From JAVBOF01 sp031550915 (lineage in GTDB: Bacteria > Bacillota > Clostridia > Christensenellales > MGBC116941): a stretch of 37,532 bases of DNA. Made by a program: the position numbers and the translations under genes. Each line of letters begins with the position of its first letter. The stretch's first letter is position 1. A model generated the notes under the pieces. The model was not told where the DNA came from. It saw only the letters and a list, made by a program, of their open reading frames with translations, and ran no database searches. Shown piece by piece: positions 16,015 to 23,800 of this stretch. The DNA is taken from NCBI GenBank assembly GCA_031550915.1, contig JAVBOF010000075.1, positions 1-37,532 of the forward strand, read 5' to 3'.

Positions 16015-17392
16015 CTTTACCATCTCCTTTTTTAAGTTCATTAAGTTTTGTTTTTATGTCCTCGCTGCTTTTCTCTACCTGTTCACACATTTTCAATTCA
16101 GCTTTACAAGCGTGTATTGCTTCCCATGATTTTGTAATGTTCTCATACATTTCGACTTTAATGCTATACAGCTCTTTAAGCGCTAGGTCATCTCCATAGC
16201 CCGCCTTTGCCAATTCCTCCTTTGCTTTTATATAGGCATCGTGCTCCTCCTTCATTTCGTAATATCCCTCTATATACATTTCATGTGGGCCTTCGAGAGC
16301 GGAAAGCAAAGTAATGTTGTTGAAATGCTTTGTAAGCGGCTTTTTTGCCTCGTAAAAGGCATCCTTTCCGGCAATCAAATTATCCAGCTTATCCCGCACT
16401 GATTTTGCGTAAGCATCCAGATCGCTTTTATTAAGGATTTTGTTTTTATGCAAAAATTTGTATTGCTCTTTATATTTGGTCATCTTTAATAATTCCTCTC
16501 TCATTGGAAAAACCGCCTTTTTCGGCGGCTTCTTTTTTACAAGGTTCAATATGTGCAAGTAGTAATAGTATTGTGCCATCCAACCATACAGCTTTAAGGC
16601 GGGGCGTGTGGCGTATTGCATTCTTCTCTTTGGTTTCTTTGCTATGGGTGGCACAATGAGCGGCTTGCCATCAATCCTTGCCCGAATGCCTTCCTCGCTG
16701 TATTCGCTGCCGATTTTATACCCACGGGCAAAACGCTCCTTTCCCTTTGGCCTAAATGCAATGTGTTTACCATGCTTTATCTCATATCCCTTATGTTCCA
16801 TTATTACAATGAAGTTCCCGAAACTGTATGCTTTGTCAATTGCATCGTCCAAGTCCTGCCGTATCATACTGCGCCAAGTGGTAGTGCCGCTTTTATCGTC
16901 CAGCCATGTTTTATAGTGCATGGATTTACCGCCATATTCAATAATGACCGACAAGCCATGCGCCTTGCATATGCGGTCACTTATTCCACGGATGTTTTGG
17001 TAATATTCCTGCTTGGAACAATGGAACTTTCTGCCGTCAACAAAGGAAACGGAGTTGATCAGCAGATGATTGTGTACATGATTTTTGTCGGTATGGGTAG
17101 CGTAGACTACCTCGTATCCGCTCAAATATTCCTCTATGTACTCTTTGGCAATCTGGTGCGCCAACTCCGGCGACAATTCCCCCGGTATAAAGCTCTGTAT
17201 GATGTGATAGCCCAATCTGCCGCCTGTTTTGCCATACTTCTCCTTTGTGGCGTTCATTTGTTCTAATTCCGCGCCCATCAAGCAGTTGTGCGCTCCGCAT
17301 AAAATTCCCTCCTGAGTCTTATCGCCGTTCTTGATGTAATTGATTGCTTTAGAAAGGCTATGGTTGATGGCAATAATCTTCGTACAAGCCAT
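15983..17392 (-). CDS. mobA: MobP-type relaxase
   Basis: The 469-residue protein has the relaxase metal-binding motif at H100-T-D102-K-N-H105-V-H107-N-H109 in the N-terminal domain, then a DUF-like middle part and a charged coiled-coil C-terminus. It would cut one strand at oriT and pilot it into the recipient. AGGAG lies 11 bases before the ATG, which sits one base after the mobC TAG. The catalytic Tyr is probably near the N-terminus, but I see no clear YxxxN-type candidate beyond Y19, so it is unassigned. Confidence 0.9.
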   Translation of the reverse strand: MACTKIIAINHSLSKAINYIKNGDKTQEGILCGAHNCLMGAELEQMNATKEKYGKTGGRLGYHIIQSFIPGELSPELAHQIAKEYIEEYLSGYEVVYATHTDKNHVHNHLLINSVSFVDGRKFHCSKQEYYQNIRGISDRICKAHGLSVIIEYGGKSMHYKTWLDDKSGTTTWRSMIRQDLDDAIDKAYSFGNFIVIMEHKGYEIKHGKHIAFRPKGKERFARGYKIGSEYSEEGIRARIDGKPLIVPPIAKKPKRRMQYATRPALKLYGWMAQYYYYLHILNLVKKKPPKKAVFPMREELLKMTKYKEQYKFLHKNKILNKSDLDAYAKSVRDKLDNLIAGKDAFYEAKKPLTKHFNNITLLSALEGPHEMYIEGYYEMKEEHDAYIKAKEELAKAGYGDDLALKELYSIKVEMYENITKSWEAIHACKAELKMCEQVEKSSEDIKTKLNELKKGDGKDEPGRGRPSI

Positions 17393-17393
17393 A

Positions 17394-17705
17394 CTACGGT
17401 TCAGCTCCTTTCAGTACAGCGATAACCTTCCGCATAAGTTCCTGAACAATCCGTATCTCTTTGCCCGTTACAATGCCCGTACTATTTGCTTTCGCCGCGA
17501 TCTGATTGATAAGCCCACCAATTTTATTGACGCTGTTTATCATCTCCCTTGTGCATGTATCCTCTTGGATGGTGATTTGCTTTTCGTTTACCAACCGAAG
17601 TACGTATTGATTGAATGGAATTCTGAGCATTTCGGATTGGTGTTTTAGGTCTGAGTATTCGGATTCAGTCACCCATATTTTGAGTTGTTTTGTACGTTGG
17701 CGCAT
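17394..17705 (-). CDS. mobC: MobC relaxosome protein
   Basis: This 103-residue protein starts with a short strand and helix pattern (QLKIWVTESEYSDLKHQS) typical of a ribbon-helix-helix DNA-binding domain. It ends in the MobC-type helical part (INSVNKIGGLINQIA). It would bind oriT and help the relaxase. AAAGGAGGG stands 9 bases before the ATG. It leads the mob operon and lies just after the kinase terminator. Confidence 0.88.
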   Translation of the reverse strand: MRQRTKQLKIWVTESEYSDLKHQSEMLRIPFNQYVLRLVNEKQITIQEDTCTREMINSVNKIGGLINQIAAKANSTGIVTGKEIRIVQELMRKVIAVLKGAEP

Positions 17706-17741
17706 GTATAAGCGCCCTCCTTTCGATGTGAAAATGGATGC

Positions 17742-17770
17742 AAAAAAACCTCATCCAGCAGGATGAGGTT
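17742..17770 (-). terminator. Terminator between the kinase gene and mobC
   Basis: AACCTCATCC and GGATGAGGTT form a perfect 10-bp stem with a 4-base loop. T7 follows on the minus strand. It ends the kinase transcript about 100 bases past its stop and 36 bases before mobC. Confidence 0.9.
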
Positions 17771-17867
17771 TGATTTGTGATTAGGCTAGTTTTTTATTAA
17801 GTGATATAATAAGGATAATGCTGTGTAGATATCTAGCTGAAGTTCACTCTTATGCTCCAAACTTTAA

Positions 17868-18719
17868 TCATTTATACATATTATATGCTTGGCTATATTC
17901 TTGTTCTAAGTTTAGGGATTTAACAAGATCCAAGATTTTTGACTCATACGCTGTTAAAAAAGGAAAATCTGATTTTATACGAGCCAAGCGCAAAGCAAAA
18001 AGATTTTTTTCATACTGATCTTTTGACAAAATATCCATATGTGTTTCCAGAGTCAAGCTTAATGTCATAGAATCTAATAATAAATTAGCAAGAATAAGTG
18101 ATCCTTCGCTTTTAACTTTCTCACACAAGAAACTTACTTTTTTGAGCTCAGGCATCACTTCAAAAGCAACATTGTAGAGTAAACAACAATCTCTTTCATT
18201 TGACTTTAGTGAGCCGGAAAACGCACTTGTTCCAAAATCTATTATTTTTGCTACATTATCATCCGTAACAATAATATTACGGCTATGCAAATCGCCGTGA
18301 TATATGTCCTCTTCATATACAGGAATCATTGCTATTAGTATTTGTTTAAGAACAATAAACCGGAGCATATATTCATGTTTCCCTGCTAGCCATTTTCTTA
18401 ATTCAATGCCATCAATGTATTCCATAGTACAATATGATAGACCATCCAGCTCTGATGCAGAAAAAACTGTACATATATTTTTATTTCCAATGAATTTTGC
18501 ATTCTTATTCAATTCTAATGCAACTCGTTTAGGATCAACCAAAAGCATTCCCTGTCGCGGAATCCATATTTTAACAACTTCTTTTCTGTTCAAACGATTA
18601 TTTTGGGTCAAAAATGTTATTGCGTTTGCTCCAGAATCTAAGCATTTTATAAAAGAATAACCTTCCAAAGGAAAAACTTTTTTGTCTATCAAAAGTTGGT
18701 TTCCGTCTATTTCGAACAT
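17868..18719 (-). CDS. Ser/Thr-kinase-like protein
   Basis: The 283-residue protein has a kinase fold signature: a glycine-poor loop LDSGANAITF (27-36), the lysine K50 in VVKIW, the catalytic loop HGDLHSRN (141-148) and DFG (161-163). It has no membrane segment and no sensor domain. The catalytic residues are all present, so it should be active. TAGGAG stands before the ATG. It lies between the candidate oriT and the mobC terminator as a single-gene unit. Its target is unknown. Such stand-alone kinases on mobile elements may act in defence or host takeover, but nothing here decides that. Confidence 0.8.
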   Translation of the reverse strand: MFEIDGNQLLIDKKVFPLEGYSFIKCLDSGANAITFLTQNNRLNRKEVVKIWIPRQGMLLVDPKRVALELNKNAKFIGNKNICTVFSASELDGLSYCTMEYIDGIELRKWLAGKHEYMLRFIVLKQILIAMIPVYEEDIYHGDLHSRNIIVTDDNVAKIIDFGTSAFSGSLKSNERDCCLLYNVAFEVMPELKKVSFLCEKVKSEGSLILANLLLDSMTLSLTLETHMDILSKDQYEKNLFALRLARIKSDFPFLTAYESKILDLVKSLNLEQEYSQAYNMYK

Positions 18720-18847
18720 GCTTACTCCTAAGAAAATAAATTCATTAGCAACTATTTTATACTATACGCTATAGCCAAGATCTAACTGTTTACATAAACT
18801 ATATCACAATAAACTACACATATAAATGCCAAACATACATTAGGGTT

Positions 18848-18919
18848 TTAGGGCAAAGCCCTAACAAGATTTGTATTTGGGTACCCAAATGCGATGCTTG
18901 CTATCCGTAAAACGGATAG
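18848..18919 (-). other. oriT: Candidate oriT: three tandem inverted repeats
   Basis: The 304-base gap 18720-19023 holds no gene but has three perfect inverted repeats. They are TTAGGGC/GCCCTAA (18848-18864, loop 3), the 16-bp palindrome ATTTGGGTACCCAAAT (18875-18890), and CTATCCGT/ACGGATAG (18901-18919, loop 3). On the mob-coding strand the third is preceded by TTCACC, giving TTCACCCTATCC. This resembles the nick region of IncP-type oriT (TTCACCTATCCTG). Its place just upstream of the mob genes supports the call. The nick point is not known. Confidence 0.6.
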
Positions 18920-19023
18920 GGTGAAAAGAATGAAATGATTTATCGTTAAGCCGTCTTTTTGGGGCGGGGAATTGGCTGGATCTCTTTGTGCTTCTCTTTT
19001 AATTCGGGAGACCGTCAGTTACA

Positions 19024-20316
19024 TTATCTACAAATATCGGCTTTATTCCGCTTCTTTTTTTTTACCTCAATATCAATATCCTTAGATATATCGTACTCAA
19101 TAACGGCAAGATCATTGAACTGCTTTTTCAGCTTTTCACCATAACCCTTGCCTGTGCAATCGATAATAATATCAATACCGCTTTTGTTTTTCTGCTTAAA
19201 CTCGTTTATATAAGTTTCAAGCGATGAGAAATCACCATTACATATAACCATTCTGTGAGTTGCGTTTCCGTCTGTGACGAGGGCATGGTCAATCAGGTGC
19301 TGCGGATTACTGTAAAGGCATAGTCCGCTACCACCGCCTTTTGCACATTCCCCGTGTGGTGAGAAGTCTTTACAGGCTATACCTTTAACTTTCTTTAGGG
19401 TATCGTTCCAATCGTTTAGAATGGGGAGAGTATATGAAATTTCGTAATTGTTCATATACTTCTCTATATATTTTATTGTGGCGGCATACCCTGCGCCATC
19501 GTTGTTCAACCGAAACCCAATCTGGCTAATTTCGGGATGATTTTTCAAAAACACCTCCAGAGCGCCGTCATGTACACATCCTAAAGATAGCCTATGAGCT
19601 TTCATATAATCCAGCCCATAATGCTTATATAAACTGGCGAGGGAGATGGCTTCTATGGGGGCTTCAAAAACGCATACAGTTTTTGCGTTATCATATCCTG
19701 CCAGCAAAAAGCCATAATACTTGTTGCTGCCCTCGGCATCAACCCGATACTGCCCCCAAAGGCTGCGGCTTGAAGCATATTTAGGCGTTGCTGTTTTGTC
19801 CAAGCCAACAAAGGTCACATTATCATAAGTCTTTCCGCTGTTCTTATCCGAATAACTGCTTTGATATATTATGCCTTGCTCAATGCAGCGCCCTATAATG
19901 TCTATATCCATACCACGCTTCTGCAAATAGGATACGGCTTTTCTGTTGTCACAACTTTTATTCGGCAATATAAGCTGCTGAATCTTTTGTTCGTGGCGCT
20001 TTATATAAGTGGGTTTTCTTGCATAGCTTTGAACGCCGCCTACAAGCCGTGCCATAGCTTCCCGAAAGCTCTTATTCTCGTAATATATTAAAAAATCCAG
20101 CGTGTTACCGCCGGATACGCTGTTATTTCTTTCGTTGCTGAAAAACATTTTACCATTAAATTCGTGCCAAGTGCTATTGTTGAAAACAACAAGGCTCTTA
20201 TCGCCGTTCAGGTTAAATTCATGCCCGTGCTTTTTTAAGTTATATCCTTCTTCCCGAAGGTAGGATATCAAATCATAATCCTTTGCATTTTGTATCTGCT
20301 CATCGCTGTAATACAT
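19024..20316 (-). CDS. DUF3991/TOPRIM-domain primase-like protein
   Basis: With ATG 20316, preceded by GGGAGG at 7 bases, the product has 430 residues. An upstream start at 20352 is less likely. The N-terminal part resembles the DUF3991 zinc-free primase region. A TOPRIM fold follows, with the Glu in VCVFEAPIEAISLASL and the acidic motif in RLNNDGAGYAA. Such proteins are conserved in Tn1549-like elements and are thought to act in DNA processing on transfer. Oddly, the usual DND of the second motif reads NND, so one metal ligand is replaced. The tail has a run of nine A bases coding for lysines. Confidence 0.78.
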   Translation of the reverse strand: MYYSDEQIQNAKDYDLISYLREEGYNLKKHGHEFNLNGDKSLVVFNNSTWHEFNGKMFFSNERNNSVSGGNTLDFLIYYENKSFREAMARLVGGVQSYARKPTYIKRHEQKIQQLILPNKSCDNRKAVSYLQKRGMDIDIIGRCIEQGIIYQSSYSDKNSGKTYDNVTFVGLDKTATPKYASSRSLWGQYRVDAEGSNKYYGFLLAGYDNAKTVCVFEAPIEAISLASLYKHYGLDYMKAHRLSLGCVHDGALEVFLKNHPEISQIGFRLNNDGAGYAATIKYIEKYMNNYEISYTLPILNDWNDTLKKVKGIACKDFSPHGECAKGGGSGLCLYSNPQHLIDHALVTDGNATHRMVICNGDFSSLETYINEFKQKNKSGIDIIIDCTGKGYGEKLKKQFNDLAVIEYDISKDIDIEVKKKKRNKADICR

Positions 20317-20387
20317 ATCAATACCTCCCGAAACAAGGAAGGAGCTGCCCATATTTGAACAGTCCCTAATACTTGTTAAATTAATGT

Positions 20388-20888
20388 TTACTGTGCAACT
20401 GCTGTCAGTGCGTCAACAATATGGGCATCAAACTCCGTTCCAGCCCTCAGCGATAAATACTCCAACGCCTGAAAAGCGGGCCAGGCTTTTCTATACGGCC
20501 TGTCCGTTGTCAACGCATCAAAAACATCTGCCACGGCGATTATCCTTGCGCTAGTTGGTATCTGCTTATCGAAAAGCCCCGTATAGCCGCTGCCGTTCAG
20601 CCGTTCGTGATGGTACAGGGCGGCTTCTGCTGCCGCCCTGTGTATTTCATCGGGCATATTGGACAATATCAAATGCCCCATAGTGGTATGCCATTGGATT
20701 AATTTGTACTCGTCCTTCGTAAGCGCAGTAGGTTTATCGAGTAAGGCTGAGGGAATGCCCATCTTACCGATATCGTGAAACATTCCGGAAATGGTTATGA
20801 TAGCCGTATCCTTTTCGGATAAGCCAAGTTTTCCCGCAATCCTGCCTGATAGCTCGGATACATGCAAAGCGTGATCCAAGTCTACCAT
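20388..20888 (-). CDS. HD-GYP-like phosphohydrolase domain protein
   Basis: The 166-residue single-domain protein has the HD pair H38-D39 (FHDIGK) and the HHE motif H93-H94-E95 (YHHERLNGSGY). HD-GYP enzymes degrade cyclic-di-GMP. Here the GYP triplet reads GYT, so substrate recognition may differ. There is no sensor domain and no membrane part. Its ATG overlaps the TAA of the adhesin gene, so the two are translationally coupled. A link between adhesion and second-messenger turnover is plausible but inferred. Confidence 0.78.
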   Translation of the reverse strand: MVDLDHALHVSELSGRIAGKLGLSEKDTAIITISGMFHDIGKMGIPSALLDKPTALTKDEYKLIQWHTTMGHLILSNMPDEIHRAAAEAALYHHERLNGSGYTGLFDKQIPTSARIIAVADVFDALTTDRPYRKAWPAFQALEYLSLRAGTEFDAHIVDALTAVAQ

Positions 20889-23800
20889 TACTTACTCTGC
20901 TTTCTTTTCCTGAATGTGCGGATAGCAAAGAACGATACGCCTCCCATAAGGATAATCACCACGCCTATGGCGATTAGGATATCGTATTTGTCCGTATCCA
21001 GCCCCAGCTTAACAAACGGAGAGTTTGGCACTTTAACGGAAAGGGGAACATCGATCGTGTTTTCATCCTTGACGGATATTTTCATGGGCGGTGCAGGGAA
21101 GAAGCCCTTTGGTACGACTTTTTCCTCCAGCCAATAGTTGCCTTTTGGGATATGTGATATAAGCATTTCGCCCTTGCTGTTGACCATGAGGGTTGTATCT
21201 TTGCCCTTCGGGTCATATCTGAAGCTTCCGTCTTTCTGCTTTGTAAAATGAAGCGTTTTGAATCCCAAGCCAAGGAATCCGTCCTTCTGCTTTATCTCGA
21301 AACCTGCGCCCGTCACTGGTTTGTCAGTCTTGGCGTGAACTTTGCACAGGTGGAAAGCCAGAGGGACGTTATATATCTCAACACTGAATGGATTGGATAT
21401 ACCGTTTTCATCCGTAAGACTAAACTTTACAGGAGAGAGGGCAGCATAACCAGCTTGCGGTACTTCAACAAGGGTATAGTTTGCTTTAGGCAGATACAGA
21501 ATACTGGCTTTACCGTCTATACCTGTAACAAACTCCGCTTTGCCGTCATCATTGGGAACATAGCTACCGTCATCCCTCTGTATCAGCTTTATTGGGTTAT
21601 TATCCGGGTCTAATAGGCGGAACGCAACCGCCATTGGATTCTTGGTGTAGCTGTCAGCCTTATATACCGTTAGCTTTGTCGGCTCATCCGTAATACCCGT
21701 TTGCCCTGTGATGCTGCCGTATGCGTCCACCGTAAAGCTGAATTGTGTCTGGTTAATGACGAATTGGGCAGGACAGTAGGATTCAAAGAAGGTATATGTC
21801 CCTGCGGGAATCTCAGCCATCGTGATAGTACCAGCTTCGGAGGTAAGGCCGGTATAGTATAATGTACCGTCTGATTGAAATATTTCGATTTTCGCTCCCG
21901 GTATGGGCTTGCCGTCCGTGATATCTGTCTTATTGAGCGTTACTTCATTGGGGGCGTTAGTGCGGGAGTATACTACGATGTCCGGCGAATCCTCGTTTAT
22001 TTTAATAACATCAACTTTATCTTCCAGCTTGAATCCTGTCGGCGGTGTTACCTCGTTGATTTGATAACCGTCCTTTGAATACGGCAACGGCAGCGATGTT
22101 GCAATGCCTTCCTTATTGGTTTTGAGAGTTGTTACAACAATACCGTCCTTTGTGCGAATCTCGAATATCGAACCTTCAAGAGGGCGGTTATTGTCCCTTG
22201 CGTCAGTCTTAATAACCCGAATCTGCTTTTTATGAAGCTTGTTTTTTATGGGTTTGTTGTCGTTTACATCGACGCTGATCTCATGCACTTTATCTCTGGC
22301 ATATTTAGCTTCAATATGGTACTTTGTGTCCGAAAGCTCGTAATCAGCATTTTTCGCAGCCAGTTCCTTCACATAGAATTTACCCAGCGGAATCTCCTTG
22401 GATATTTCCGCTATGCCTTGGGCGTTAGTTTCCATGATGCCCAAGAGGTCATTCTTACTCAAAACCACGCTGCCGTCCGCACCTCTAATGTCCTCATCGG
22501 CAAACAGACCGAATATGAAGCCATCACCGTTGATGTAGGAAAATTCGCATGTGGAAGGCGTGAATATCTCAGCATGTTTCTGGAGATTTATGCATACTTT
22601 CTGCCGTTCGTTTATGAGCTTTAAGCTTTCGGAAACAATGGGCGTATGCTGGTCTTTGTATTCCAAAGTAACTTCATACTCGGATTTATCAAGGACAAAT
22701 GGCTCAATGGTTTTTTTCTCTTTTACAATGTATGTCCCAAGATAAAGTTCTTTTGTCTTTGCCTTTGAATCACTGCCTGTGATAATGGTATCAATAACAT
22801 CGCCCTTCTTTGCGTGTACTATGCCGTCCGGCGTTTTGATATCATATTTAGCGATTACATCAAACTCTATGCCCGCCAAGCCTTGCTTTTTATATACAGG
22901 TACTCTTAGCTTGCCATACTTGGTATCACTTTCTTTAGCCCCAACAAGCATTTCGCCCTGCTTTTCTATGGTTATCGTGCCCTTAGCCGGGCTGTCAGTG
23001 CATTCCGCAACAAGGGTCTGCGCCGCTTGATCTTTTATTTCGAAGGGTATGGCATTTTCGTTTAACAAATACGAGTACGGCGATTCCAATTCATGTAAAG
23101 TATATTTGCCGTACGGCAACGGTTCAGGCAATGTCAGTGTTCCGCTGCCATCCGTTTCAAAAATGTCCAGAGTAACAGGCTGCGGATACTGTATATGCTG
23201 TTTAACAATATCGCCGGATGAATCCTTTATCTGAAACTTAGCCCCGGCGAGGGGAATAACTTTTCCGCTCTCCGCATCCACTTTTACTATTTTAAGATTT
23301 AATTCGATAGTGTCGTTTTCAAGTATAAATGGATATGTCCTGTTTTCCGCTGAAACGGAAACCTTAAATGGGGCTACCAGCTTTCTGCCCTCGTTCGCTG
23401 CACTTGGCAATTCTGTCACTATATATTCTCCGTAGGGCAGGAGCTTGGATATCCCAAAACCGTTTTCATCGGTCTTTATTTTGTCCAGTACTTCGCCGCT
23501 TAATATAAGCTTTACTTCAAACTCAACATCCTTAAGCGGCTCTTTTATGTTTTCGTTACCCTGCTCCGGCTCACCTGTAAGCGGTTTACTCGCAAACTTT
23601 ATTACGGAGATTTTACCCTCGACAACTTTGTTTTCTACGGTTTCAGATAACAGGGCGATTTCTTCATTTTGCTCGGCATAGGCAATGCGAAAAGGATATT
23701 CCTTTTGTGATAGGGTATATCCTCTTGGCGGGGTGATCTCTTTCAGAATATAGTCCGTTTCGATGGGAAGCTCCCCGCTCTGCACGCTGCGGCTGTTAGC

